Shown piece by piece: positions 16,834-27,167 of a DNA stretch of 64,000 bases. Below the pieces are notes generated by a model. It was not told the DNA's origin and did not search any database. It saw only the letters and a list, made by a program, of their open reading frames with translations. The stretch is from contig NZ_CP134772.1 in NCBI RefSeq assembly GCF_031882575.1, positions 2,251,001 to 2,315,000 of the forward strand. Direction: 5' to 3'. The position numbers and the translations under genes were made by a program. Numbering within the stretch: position 1 is the stretch's first letter; every line of letters starts with the position of its first letter. Origin of the DNA: Pseudomonas sp. VD-NE ins (GTDB lineage Bacteria > Pseudomonadota > Gammaproteobacteria > Pseudomonadales > Pseudomonadaceae).

Positions 16834-18521
16834 AGGCGCAGTTGATCCAGTGCCTTGTTCAGCTCTGTGCGATGGCTGGCGATCTCCACTGATTGCTGGC
16901 CGCCGAGCACTGTGGTGAAACTGTGCAGCCACTCGGCAATGTGCTCGCGTTGCGCACCGAGGCTCTGCATCCATGCCCGCTCCAGACGGGCCAGCAATGT
17001 GCGGTTGGGCAGTGCATCGCGTGGATGGACCTTCAGCGTCGACAGCCGGTTATGGCTGTCTCGGCGCGCTTGCTCATCCAGGCCCGTGGGGCTGCGGTCA
17101 ATGCTGTGACTGTGACGCTCGCCGGTTTCGAGCAGGGTGACGTCCACCTCGAGCAAACCGTTGATGTCATAACTGAAACGTACATCCAGCGCCTGGATGT
17201 GCGCGGTGGGCGTCAAGGTGACATCGAAAGCGTCAATGAGAATGTTGTCGCACACCCACGGCCGCTCACCCTGATAGACCGCGATGCGCAGCACCGACTG
17301 CTGAGGATGGGTGGTGTAATAGCGTTCCACCCGTGACGTCGGGATGATGGTGTTACGTTCGATGATCGGCGAAAACGCGCCGTCGATGTCTTTGCCACGG
17401 ATGGTCTCGATACCCAGCGTATACGGGCAGACATCCGTCAGAATCAACTCTTCAACCGCCCCGTCACGCGCCTTGCACGCCGCTTGCGTCGCTGCCCCCA
17501 GCGCAACAATGGTATCCGGATCAAGATGCCGGTAAGGCAGACGTCCGAACAGCGTGGCGACCATCTGCTGCACCGCCGGCATGCGCGTGGCGCCGCCGAC
17601 CAGCACCAGGCTGTCGAGGTCGCGCGGCTTCAGTCGGGCATCGCGCAGGGCCTGTTCTATCGGAGCGCGCAAACGCGCCAGCAGAGGCTCCCAGATTTTT
17701 ACCGCAGCCGCTTCATCCAGTGACCATTCGAACGTCTTGTCGGCGTGGCGCCAGCTCAGGTGTTGAATGCCTTCGCCGAGTTTGCATTTCAGTTGCTCAA
17801 GCGCATCACCGAGGCTGGCCATGCTTTGCGCATCGACCATGGCCGGGGTCAGTTGCCAGTGTTTCAGGCAGGCCTGCAACAGCGCAGCGGTGAAGTCTTC
17901 GCCGCCGAGAAAGTTGTCGCCGGTGGAGGCGTGTACTTCGATCAGAGGCAAAGCGTATTCCAGCACCGTAACGTCGAAGGTGCCGCCGCCCAGATCGAAG
18001 ATCAGCGTGCGTTCGAACTTCTGCTCATGCAGCCCGTAAGCCATGGCAGCGGCGGTCGGCTCGTTGATCAGACGCGTCACCGAGAGCCCGGCCAGTTCGG
18101 CGGCGAACAGCGTGCGTTTGCGTTGTTCATCGCTGAAATACGCCGGCACGGAAATCACCGCTTCCGACACGGCGTGGCCGAGAAAGGCTTCGGCGTCCTG
18201 CTTGAGTGAGCCGAGCACCAGCGCCGACAACTCTTCGGGGCTGAACTGACGTGTGCCGAGCTGGACTTGTTTATCGCTGCCCATGAAACGCTTGAACGCC
18301 GCAGCGGTTCGCTCCGGGTGCGTGGTCAGGCGGGCGCGGGCGGCTTTACCGACCAGAATCGTGTCGTCTTCATCGAGGCTGACCACCGAGGGCGTCAGCA
18401 CATCGCCCAGAGCATTGGGAATCAGGCGGGCCTGACCGTCCTGCCAGACGGCGATCAGACTGTTGGTGGTGCCAAGGTCGATGCCCAGCAGAGCCGGGCG
18501 GGGGAGGGTTGCATCCTGCAT
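16830..18521 (-). CDS. hscC: HscC-type specialised Hsp70 chaperone
   Basis: A 563-residue Hsp70, shorter than DnaK (about 640), as expected for HscC, which lacks much of the C-terminal lid. The ATPase domain shows GIDLGTTNS (13-21), INEPTAAAMAYGL and DLGGGTFDV. The substrate domain starts after the linker region with TDVCPYTLGIET, and the C-terminus is short and helical. It converges with the J-protein gene, sharing four bases, so the two are on opposite strands and need separate promoters. Known HscC in E. coli works with J-proteins DjlB/DjlC rather than DnaJ. Confidence 0.9.
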   Translation of the reverse strand: MQDATLPRPALLGIDLGTTNSLIAVWQDGQARLIPNALGDVLTPSVVSLDEDDTILVGKAARARLTTHPERTAAAFKRFMGSDKQVQLGTRQFSPEELSALVLGSLKQDAEAFLGHAVSEAVISVPAYFSDEQRKRTLFAAELAGLSVTRLINEPTAAAMAYGLHEQKFERTLIFDLGGGTFDVTVLEYALPLIEVHASTGDNFLGGEDFTAALLQACLKHWQLTPAMVDAQSMASLGDALEQLKCKLGEGIQHLSWRHADKTFEWSLDEAAAVKIWEPLLARLRAPIEQALRDARLKPRDLDSLVLVGGATRMPAVQQMVATLFGRLPYRHLDPDTIVALGAATQAACKARDGAVEELILTDVCPYTLGIETIRGKDIDGAFSPIIERNTIIPTSRVERYYTTHPQQSVLRIAVYQGERPWVCDNILIDAFDVTLTPTAHIQALDVRFSYDINGLLEVDVTLLETGERHSHSIDRSPTGLDEQARRDSHNRLSTLKVHPRDALPNRTLLARLERAWMQSLGAQREHIAEWLHSFTTVLGGQQSVEIASHRTELNKALDQLRL

Positions 18522-18607
18522 GACAGATCTCGAAACGGCGCAAAAAACGCGACCCTACAGGTTGCCGCAAACCGTGGCAATTGCGCGTCTGTTGCAACGT
18601 GCACCGG

Positions 18608-21600
18608 TTATGGCAGGAGCTTTTTCAGATCATCGAGCGCAACCGGTCGGCTATGCAGATAGCCCTGATACAAATGGCAGCCCAGACCTTGCAGGAACGC
18701 CAGTTGTTCGGGGGTCTCCACACCTTCTGCAATCACCTCCAGCTCGAGGCTGCGCGCCATGGCGACGATCGCGCGGATGATCTCGGCATCGTTCGGATCG
18801 GTCGTCGCATCGCGGATAAACGATTGATCGATTTTCAGCGTGTCCACCGGCAGGCGCTTGAGGTAAGTCAGCGACGAATAACCGGTGCCGAAATCATCCA
18901 TGGCGAAACTTACGCCGAGCTTTTTCAGCCGGCGCATTTTGCTGATGGTGTCTTCCAGATTCTGGATGACGATACCTTCGGTGATTTCCAGTTTCAGCAG
19001 CGAGCAGGGCAAGCCATGGCTGCTCATGCTGTGCTCGATGCGTTCGACGAAGTCGTTCTGGCGGAACTGCCGTGGACTGATGTTCACGCACAGGCTGAAA
19101 TTCAGCGGATCGACCAGCTTCAGCACAATAAGTTGTTTGAAGGCGTTGCAGGCTTCGTCGAGGATCCATGTACCAACTTCGAGAATCAGGCCGCTGTCCT
19201 CCAGCACTTTGATGAACTCGGTGGGTGACTGTGCGCCCAGTTCCGGGTGATTCCAGCGCACCAGGGCTTCGGCGCCAATGATGCGGTTGTCGCGGGCGTC
19301 GACCTGCGGCTGAAAGTGCACGTTGAATTCACCGCGCGACAGCGCCAGACGCAAGTCAGTCTCCATGCGTAGCCGTTCGCTGGCGGCTTTCTGCATGGTG
19401 TTGTGATACATCTGCGTGGTGTTGCGCCCGGAATCCTTGGCCCGGTACAGGGCAATGTCGGCGCGTTTGAGCAGGTCGGTCGGCGTCGAGCCATGATCGG
19501 GGATCAGCGCCACGCCGATGCTCGGCGTCACTTGCAGGCGCTGGCCGTCGAGGAACATCGGTTCCGAGAGCAGTTCACGCAGGGTGTCGGCCAGATTGCG
19601 CACTTGCGCGCTGACTTCATTGCGCGAGCCTTCGAGGCCGCTGAGCAGCACGACAAACTCGTCGCCACCGAGGCGCGCGACCGTGTCTTCCATGCGCACA
19701 CTGGCTTCGAGCCGCGCGGTGATGATCTTCAGCACCGTGTCGCCGACCGGATGGCCGAGGGAATCGTTGATGTGCTTGAAGTGATCGAGATCGAGGAAAA
19801 GTAGCGCGCCACGCAGGTTGTGGCGCTTGAGCAGGGCGATCTGCTGGCTCAGGCGATCCATCAGCAAGGCGCGATTGGGCAGGTTGGTCAGCGGGTCGTG
19901 ATAGGCCAGATGGCGAATCTGCGCTTCGGCGTTTTTCAGCAGGCTGACGTCCCGCGCGGTCAGCAGCAGGCACGCGGTTTCATTGAGAGTGATCGGCTCG
20001 ACCGAGACCTCCACGGTCAGCATTTCCCCGCGTTTGTTGCGCCCGAGCATTTCCTGATGGTGCACGCGGCCCTTGATCTGCAACTCGGCGAGTAACGCCG
20101 AACGCTGTTTCTCTTCAGCCCAAATACCCACCTGATAAACCGTTTTGCCCACGACCTCTTCGGCACGATAGCCAGTGAGACGGCAAAAACCGTCGTTGAC
20201 CTCCAGATAACGCCCGGTGTCGCGTTCGGTGATGGTGATTGCGTCGGGACTGGAGTGGAATGCCTTGGCGAATTTCTCCTCACTGGCTTTCAGCGCCGCT
20301 TCCGAGCGCTGCTGCTGGGTGATGTCGCGCAGAGTGGTGACGATACACGGCTGATCGCCGACGCTGATCTGTCGGCTGGAGATCACACAGGTCAGCGACT
20401 GGCCGTCCTTGTGCTGGACGATGATCGCGACATTGCTCAAACCCTGTTCGCGGATGACCCGTTCGATGCGTTGCAGGCTTTTTGCCGAGGCGTCCCACAG
20501 GCCGATTTCTTCGGCGGTGTGACCGATGACGTCGGCGGCGCTCCAGCCGAACGTCTGGGTAAAACTGTTATTGATTTCGATGAACTCGCCACTGTCCTGG
20601 CGGGTGACGCAGATCGGGTCCGGGCTGACCTGGAACAGCGTGGCGAATTTCTCTTCCGAGGCCACCAACCGCTGTTCACGTTCGACCTGATCGGTGATGT
20701 CGAGCAACGTCCCGGCCATGCGCAGCGGCGCGCCATTATCGTCACGGTAGAGGCGGGCACGGCTTTCCAGATAGCGCGAGCTGCCGTCCGGCAGTTGCAC
20801 GCGATAGGTCAGTTGATAATTGCCCGCCGGGCCTTCGCGCAGGCTGCGGTAGGCGTCGCGCATGCTGTCGCGCTCTTCGCCGGGCACGCCTTCGAAAAAC
20901 TCTTCGAACGATTCATGAAACGGTTTCGGTTCCAGACCGTGCAATTGCGCGGCCCGCGCCGAGCCGTAGAGCATGCCGCTGGGAATGTGCCAGTCCCAGG
21001 TGCCGAGTTGCGCCGAGTCCAGCGCCAGATCGAGACGTTCCTGGCTGTCCTTCAAGGCGTGTTCGGCGGCTTTGCGTTCGGTGGTGTCGAGGAAGGTGCT
21101 GAGCAGATAGGGCTGGCCTTCGAGTTCGACTTTCTGCGCACTGAGAATGCCGTCGTGGATCTGCCCGTTGCTGGCGCGAAACTGCACTTCCATGCTGATC
21201 AATTCGCCCTTGGTGTTGGTCTTCTTGACCAGTTCGGCGCGCTGCTCAGGATGTACCCACAGGCCCAGTTCCAGCGTGGTACGACCGATGGCGCTCTGCA
21301 CCGGCCAGCCGAACAGGCTTTCGAAATACTGATTGGCCTCGCTGATCAGGCCGTCTTCCTGGCGGGTCAGCAGGACCATGTTCGGGCACAGGTGAAAAAG
21401 TGTCGCGAAACGTTTCTCCGAGCTGCTCAGGGCCTGTTCGCGTTGGCGCTGGTGGGTGATTTCACGAATCACCCCGATCATTCGGGGACGGCCGTTTTTA
21501 TCCGGCAACAGGCTGCCGCTGATCTCCAGCCAGTGCAGGCTGCCGTCGGGCCAGCGGATGCGGTGGTGCATCGCCTGTTCCAGCGGCGCCCCGGCAATCA

Positions 21601-21886
21601 CCGCGTGGAAGGCGCGGACGGTTTTCGCCCGGTCTTCCGGCGGCAGCAAGTCGAGGTATTCCAGATCTTTGGGCAGCGGTTGCCGAGGATCGAAGCCGAA
21701 TAAGGCCTGGGTACCACGCGACCAACTGATCTGCCCGCGCTCGATGTCCCAATACCAGGCGCCGAGCCGCGCACCGTTGAGCGCCGCCAGCAATTGCGGC
21801 GCGCTTTCCCAGCTCTGCTCGGAATGACGCGGGTCAATCGCCTGAATACGCGGCATCGGCGGAATTCGGTCAACAGATTTCGGCAT
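18608..21886 (-). CDS. multi-PAS GGDEF-EAL cyclic-di-GMP enzyme
   Basis: A 1092-residue cytoplasmic signalling protein. Five PAS-like modules follow one another (roughly 35-145, 150-265, 280-395, 400-520 and 530-650), each ending in a PAC-type DITxQ or equivalent. Next is a diguanylate cyclase domain with intact GGDEF (about 739-743) and an RMED allosteric I-site five residues before it, then a phosphodiesterase domain with intact EALVRW (about 871) and DDFGTGYSS. Both activities are therefore possible. There is no membrane span or signal peptide. I start at MPKSVDRIPP, which has AAGG upstream; a frame extended by 26 residues is Pro/Cys-rich and unlikely. Confidence 0.92.
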   Translation of the reverse strand: MPKSVDRIPPMPRIQAIDPRHSEQSWESAPQLLAALNGARLGAWYWDIERGQISWSRGTQALFGFDPRQPLPKDLEYLDLLPPEDRAKTVRAFHAVIAGAPLEQAMHHRIRWPDGSLHWLEISGSLLPDKNGRPRMIGVIREITHQRQREQALSSSEKRFATLFHLCPNMVLLTRQEDGLISEANQYFESLFGWPVQSAIGRTTLELGLWVHPEQRAELVKKTNTKGELISMEVQFRASNGQIHDGILSAQKVELEGQPYLLSTFLDTTERKAAEHALKDSQERLDLALDSAQLGTWDWHIPSGMLYGSARAAQLHGLEPKPFHESFEEFFEGVPGEERDSMRDAYRSLREGPAGNYQLTYRVQLPDGSSRYLESRARLYRDDNGAPLRMAGTLLDITDQVEREQRLVASEEKFATLFQVSPDPICVTRQDSGEFIEINNSFTQTFGWSAADVIGHTAEEIGLWDASAKSLQRIERVIREQGLSNVAIIVQHKDGQSLTCVISSRQISVGDQPCIVTTLRDITQQQRSEAALKASEEKFAKAFHSSPDAITITERDTGRYLEVNDGFCRLTGYRAEEVVGKTVYQVGIWAEEKQRSALLAELQIKGRVHHQEMLGRNKRGEMLTVEVSVEPITLNETACLLLTARDVSLLKNAEAQIRHLAYHDPLTNLPNRALLMDRLSQQIALLKRHNLRGALLFLDLDHFKHINDSLGHPVGDTVLKIITARLEASVRMEDTVARLGGDEFVVLLSGLEGSRNEVSAQVRNLADTLRELLSEPMFLDGQRLQVTPSIGVALIPDHGSTPTDLLKRADIALYRAKDSGRNTTQMYHNTMQKAASERLRMETDLRLALSRGEFNVHFQPQVDARDNRIIGAEALVRWNHPELGAQSPTEFIKVLEDSGLILEVGTWILDEACNAFKQLIVLKLVDPLNFSLCVNISPRQFRQNDFVERIEHSMSSHGLPCSLLKLEITEGIVIQNLEDTISKMRRLKKLGVSFAMDDFGTGYSSLTYLKRLPVDTLKIDQSFIRDATTDPNDAEIIRAIVAMARSLELEVIAEGVETPEQLAFLQGLGCHLYQGYLHSRPVALDDLKKLLP

Positions 21887-21960
21887 CGTGGACAAGCCTT
21901 GAGCTGATGGTGGCGTTAGGCACAGGGGCGGCGGCTCTATAGGAGTAGCACAAGTTGGCC

Positions 21961-22845
21961 TCAAGTCCCTGGCAGATCGATTTGTGCGTCCAGCAGTGCC
22001 ATAAAGGCTTTTGCCGCATTCGATAGCGTCCGTTCGGTGTGCAGGATATAGCCTAGCTGGCGAGTGAGCTGTATGCCCGGTAAAGCGATGCTCGCCACTT
22101 GATCATCGAGCATGGTGCGCGGCAAAACGCTCCAGGCCAGGCCAATCGACACCATCATCTTGATGGTTTCCAGGTAGTTGGTGCTCATGGCGATGTTCGG
22201 CGTCAGCCCTTGGGCCTCGAACAAGCGTTGGACAATATGGTGGGTAAAGGTGTTGCCGCCGGGGAAAACCGCCGGATGACCGGCAATGTCCGCCAGATTG
22301 ACCGGGCCATTGCTGATCAGCGAATGCTCCGGGGCGACCACGAAATCCAGCGGGTCGTCCCAGACAGGTGTGGCTTTGACCAGTGCGTGAGGTTCCGGCG
22401 CCAGGGTGATGACTGCCAGTTCAGCGCGGCCATGGAGAATTTCCTCGTAGGCCACTTCCGAATCGAGGAACTGAATATCCAGCGCCACCTGTGGGTAACG
22501 GCGGGTGAATTCCCTTAGGAGTGGCGGCAAACGGTGCAAACCGATGTGGTGACTGGTGGCCAGGGTCAGGCGACCGCTGACTTCGCCGGTGAGGTTGGTC
22601 AGGGCGCGACGGGTATCGTCCAGCACGTTGAGAATCTGATACGCCCGTGGCAGCAGGGCGCGGCCGGCCTCGGTCAGGCCGACTTCACGGCCCAGCCGAT
22701 CAAACAGGCGCACCTTCAATTGCTGCTCCAGCCCGGCGATGCGTTTGCTGATCGCCGGCTGCGTCAGGTGCAGCCGTTCGCCGGCGCCGGAGAAGCTGCC
22801 GGTCTCGGCAATCGCGATAAAAGCGTTGAGGTTGGCCAGATCCAT
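21961..22845 (-). CDS. LysR-family transcriptional regulator
   Basis: A 294-residue LysR protein. The winged HTH is at 1-60 (MDLANLNAFIAIAETGSFS, AGERLHLTQPAISKRIAGLE), then an inducer-binding domain. The start MDLANLN fits the family; ten extra upstream residues are not conserved-looking. It is divergent from leuC across a 140-base AT-rich gap, the classical LysR layout, so it probably controls leuCDB and itself. The effector is not known; an isopropylmalate-type signal would be the natural guess. Confidence 0.92.
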   Translation of the reverse strand: MDLANLNAFIAIAETGSFSGAGERLHLTQPAISKRIAGLEQQLKVRLFDRLGREVGLTEAGRALLPRAYQILNVLDDTRRALTNLTGEVSGRLTLATSHHIGLHRLPPLLREFTRRYPQVALDIQFLDSEVAYEEILHGRAELAVITLAPEPHALVKATPVWDDPLDFVVAPEHSLISNGPVNLADIAGHPAVFPGGNTFTHHIVQRLFEAQGLTPNIAMSTNYLETIKMMVSIGLAWSVLPRTMLDDQVASIALPGIQLTRQLGYILHTERTLSNAAKAFMALLDAQIDLPGT

Positions 22846-22985
22846 GTTCGTATTCCAGTTGGTTATCCAAAGCATAAAAAATATGAATTTGAGTTATTTA
22901 ATCTAACCCCATAGGATCGGCCTCACAAGCCAAAGGGTTATTGATAAGCCCAAGGCATAGAAACAAGCTGATGAGGAACCGTCTG

Positions 22986-24404
22986 ATGGCCGGCAAAACG
23001 CTCTACGACAAGCTCTGGGATTCGCATTTGGTCAAGCAGCGCGACGATGGCTCGGCGCTGATCTATATCGATCGTCACATCATTCACGAAGTGACTTCGC
23101 CGCAAGCCTTTGAAGGCCTGCGTCTGGCCGGGCGCAAGCCTTGGCGCATCGATGCCAACATCGCGACCCCGGACCACAACGTACCAACGACGCCAGAGCG
23201 CAAGGGCGGCATCGAAGCCATTGCCGATCAGGTTTCGCGTTTGCAGGTTCAGACCCTCGATGACAACTGCGATGAATACGGCATCGTCGAATTCAAGATG
23301 AACGACGTCCGCCAAGGCATCGTCCACGTCATCAGCCCGGAGCAGGGCGCGACCTTGCCGGGCATGACCGTGGTCTGCGGCGACTCGCACACCTCGACTC
23401 ACGGCGCCTTCGGCGCTCTGGCGCACGGTATCGGCACTTCCGAGGTCGAGCATGTGCTCGCCACCCAGTGTCTGGTCGCGAAGAAAATGAAAAACATGCT
23501 GGTGCGCGTTGAAGGGCAATTGCCGTTCGGCGTGACCGCCAAGGACATCGTCCTCGCGGTCATCGGCAAGATCGGCACCGCCGGCGGTAACGGCCACGCC
23601 ATCGAATTCGCTGGCAGCGCGATCCGCGACTTGTCCGTCGAAGGCCGCATGACCATCTGCAACATGTCCATCGAAGCCGGCGCCCGCGTTGGCTTGGTGG
23701 CAGCGGATCAAAAGACCGTCGATTACGTGAAGGGCCGTCCATTCGCTCCGAAAGGCGCGGAATGGGACATGGCCGTCGAAGCCTGGAAAGATCTGGTCTC
23801 CGACGCCGACGCCAAGTTCGACACCGTGGTCGAACTCGACGCTGCGCAGATCAAGCCGCAAGTCAGCTGGGGCACTTCGCCGGAAATGGTTCTGGCCGTT
23901 GATCAGAACGTGCCGGACCCGGCCAAAGAGATGGATCTGGTCAAGCGCGACTCGATCGTCCGCGCCTTGAAATACATGGGTTTGACCGCCAATCAGGCGA
24001 TCACCGACATTCAGCTGGATCGCGTGTTTATCGGTTCCTGCACCAACTCGCGGATCGAAGACTTGCGCGCTGCAGCGGTGATCGCCAAGGGCCGCAAGGT
24101 CGCTTCGACCATCAAGCAAGCGATCGTGGTGCCGGGCTCGGGTCTGGTCAAAGCGCAGGCTGAAGCCGAAGGTCTCGACAAGATTTTCCTCGAAGCCGGT
24201 TTTGAATGGCGTGAGCCGGGTTGCTCGATGTGCCTGGCGATGAACCCGGACCGTTTGGAGTCCGGCGAGCATTGCGCCTCGACTTCCAACCGTAACTTCG
24301 AGGGCCGTCAGGGCGCCGGTGGCCGGACCCACCTCGTCAGCCCGGCCATGGCGGCTGCGGCAGCGGTGAACGGTCGTTTCATCGACGTTCGTGAATTGAT
24401 TTAA
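22986..24404 (+). CDS. leuC: 3-isopropylmalate dehydratase large subunit
   Basis: LeuC and LeuD together isomerise 2-isopropylmalate to 3-isopropylmalate in leucine synthesis, using a 4Fe-4S cluster. The 472-residue protein has the three cluster cysteines: Cys352 ([10 protein letters not shown]), Cys413 and Cys416 (GCSMCLAMN). The aconitase-fold stretches [13 protein letters not shown] and [19 protein letters not shown] are intact. The start [12 protein letters not shown] has GAGGAAC before it; upstream in-frame ATGs lack this. leuD follows after 11 bases. Confidence 0.98.
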   Translation: MAGKTLYDKLWDSHLVKQRDDGSALIYIDRHIIHEVTSPQAFEGLRLAGRKPWRIDANIATPDHNVPTTPERKGGIEAIADQVSRLQVQTLDDNCDEYGIVEFKMNDVRQGIVHVISPEQGATLPGMTVVCGDSHTSTHGAFGALAHGIGTSEVEHVLATQCLVAKKMKNMLVRVEGQLPFGVTAKDIVLAVIGKIGTAGGNGHAIEFAGSAIRDLSVEGRMTICNMSIEAGARVGLVAADQKTVDYVKGRPFAPKGAEWDMAVEAWKDLVSDADAKFDTVVELDAAQIKPQVSWGTSPEMVLAVDQNVPDPAKEMDLVKRDSIVRALKYMGLTANQAITDIQLDRVFIGSCTNSRIEDLRAAAVIAKGRKVASTIKQAIVVPGSGLVKAQAEAEGLDKIFLEAGFEWREPGCSMCLAMNPDRLESGEHCASTSNRNFEGRQGAGGRTHLVSPAMAAAAAVNGRFIDVRELI

Positions 24405-24415
24405 AGGAGCGCAGC

Positions 24416-25060
24416 ATGAAAGCTTTTACCCAGCACACTGGTCTTGTTGCGCCTTTGGATCGTGCCAACGTCGACACCGACCAGATCATTCCGAAGCAGT
24501 TCTTGAAGTCGATCAAACGCACCGGTTTCGGTCCGAACCTGTTCGACGAATGGCGTTACCTTGATGTCGGCCAGCCGTATCAGGACAACTCCAAACGCCC
24601 GCTGAACAAGGACTTCGTCCTTAACGCCGAGCGTTATCAAGGCGCCAGCGTCTTGCTGGCCCGTGAGAACTTCGGTTGCGGTTCCAGCCGTGAACACGCG
24701 CCGTGGGCGCTGGAAGAATACGGTTTCCGCAGCATCATCGCGCCGAGCTACGCCGACATCTTCTTCAACAACAGCTTCAAGAACGGCTTGCTGCCGATCA
24801 TCTTGAGCGACGCTGAAGTGGATGAGTTGTTCAAGCAGGTCGAGGCCGAGCCGGGTTATCAGTTGCAGGTCGATCTGCAGGCGCAGACCGTGACCCGTCC
24901 GGATGGCAAGGTGTACAGCTTTGAGATCGATGCGTTCCGCAAGCACTGCCTGTTGAATGGTCTGGACGATATCGGCCTGACCTTGCAGGACGGTGATGCG
25001 ATTGCGACGTTTGAGGCCAAGCATCGTGTGAGCCAACCGTGGTTGTTCCGCGACGCGTGA
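24416..25060 (+). CDS. leuD: 3-isopropylmalate dehydratase small subunit
   Basis: The 214-residue partner of LeuC provides the swivelling domain over the active site. Diagnostic stretches are [19 protein letters not shown] near the N-terminus and [17 protein letters not shown] in the middle. Its ATG follows AAAGGAGCGCAGC, only 11 bases after leuC, so both are in one operon. Confidence 0.98.
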   Translation: MKAFTQHTGLVAPLDRANVDTDQIIPKQFLKSIKRTGFGPNLFDEWRYLDVGQPYQDNSKRPLNKDFVLNAERYQGASVLLARENFGCGSSREHAPWALEEYGFRSIIAPSYADIFFNNSFKNGLLPIILSDAEVDELFKQVEAEPGYQLQVDLQAQTVTRPDGKVYSFEIDAFRKHCLLNGLDDIGLTLQDGDAIATFEAKHRVSQPWLFRDA

Positions 25061-25088
25061 TTGATTCGAGATTGATGTAGTCAGGGCC

Positions 25089-25165
25089 GGCCCCTTCGCG
25101 AGCAGGCTCGCTCCCACACTTGAAATGCATTCCCCTGTGGGAGCGAGCCTGCTCGCGAAGGGGCC
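25089..25165. repeat. REP/REPIN-type perfect inverted repeat, family A
   Basis: Arms at 25089-25118 and 25136-25165 are perfect 30-base reverse complements with a 17-base loop, each containing GCGAGCAGGCTCGCTCCCAC or its complement. It lies inside the leu gene run, between leuD and the methyltransferase, and would form a very stable hairpin in the mRNA. Confidence 0.92.
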
Positions 25166-25196
25166 AGCCCAAACAACACAAATACAGGATGTGGCC

Positions 25197-25964
25197 ATGA
25201 CCAGCACCGCCCAGCACACCCAGGTCGTACAAAAGCAATTCGGTGAACAGGCCGCCGCCTACCTGAGCAGCGCCGTTCACGCGCAAGGCACCGAATTCGC
25301 CCTGCTACAAGCTGAGCTGGCCGGGCAGGGCGAAGCGCGGGTGCTGGACTTGGGCTGCGGCGCCGGTCACGTCAGTTTCCACGTCGCACCGCTGGTCAGG
25401 GAAGTGGTCGCCTACGACCTGTCGCAGCAAATGCTCGACGTGGTCGCCGCCGCTGCCGTTGAACGCGGCATGAGCAACATTGCCACGGTCAACGGCGCCG
25501 CCGAGCGTCTGCCGTTTGCCGATGGCGAGTTCGACTTCGTGTTCAGCCGGTATTCGGCGCATCACTGGAGCGATCTCGGTGTGGCTCTGCGTGAAGTGCG
25601 CCGGGTGCTGAAACCGGGCGGTGTGGCGGCGTTCGTTGATGTGTTGTCACCGGGCAGTCCGTTGTTCGACACTTACCTGCAAAGCGTCGAGGTACTGCGC
25701 GACACCAGTCATGTGCGCGATTATTCCGCCGCCGAATGGTTGCGGCAGGTCAGCGAGGCCGGTTTGCATGTGCGCAGTACCACGCGTCAGCGCCTGCGTC
25801 TGGAGTACACCAGTTGGGTTGAACGCATGCGTACACCCGAAGTGATGCGCGCAGCGATCCGCCAGTTGCAGCAGTCGATGGGCAACGAAGTGCGCGAATA
25901 TTTCGAGATTGATGCCGACGGCTCGTTCAGTACCGATGTGATCGTACTGATGGCCGAGCGATAA
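25197..25964 (+). CDS. class I SAM-dependent methyltransferase (UbiE-like)
   Basis: A 255-residue Rossmann methyltransferase. Motif I is VLDLGCGAGHVS (about 49-60), followed by an acidic motif II (VVAYDLSQQMLD) and FDFVFSRYSAHHW, resembling the UbiE/COQ5 group. The start MTSTAQHTQVVQKQF lies just after the family-A repeat. Its position between leuD and leuB is conserved in pseudomonads as far as I recall, yet no methylation step is known in leucine synthesis. The substrate is unknown; it may simply share the transcript. Confidence 0.85.
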   Translation: MTSTAQHTQVVQKQFGEQAAAYLSSAVHAQGTEFALLQAELAGQGEARVLDLGCGAGHVSFHVAPLVREVVAYDLSQQMLDVVAAAAVERGMSNIATVNGAAERLPFADGEFDFVFSRYSAHHWSDLGVALREVRRVLKPGGVAAFVDVLSPGSPLFDTYLQSVEVLRDTSHVRDYSAAEWLRQVSEAGLHVRSTTRQRLRLEYTSWVERMRTPEVMRAAIRQLQQSMGNEVREYFEIDADGSFSTDVIVLMAER

Positions 25965-26018
25965 GAATTTTTCCGGGCGCGCCGGTAAAGGCGCACCGAC
26001 TGAAGACACGAGGAAAGC

Positions 26019-27101
<1,083 letters not shown>

Positions 27102-27167
27102 TCTCTCGGGCCCGCTGCGAAATTCAATACAAAGCAGCGGCCCACTTTTCAAGAAGGTGTAGTTGCG

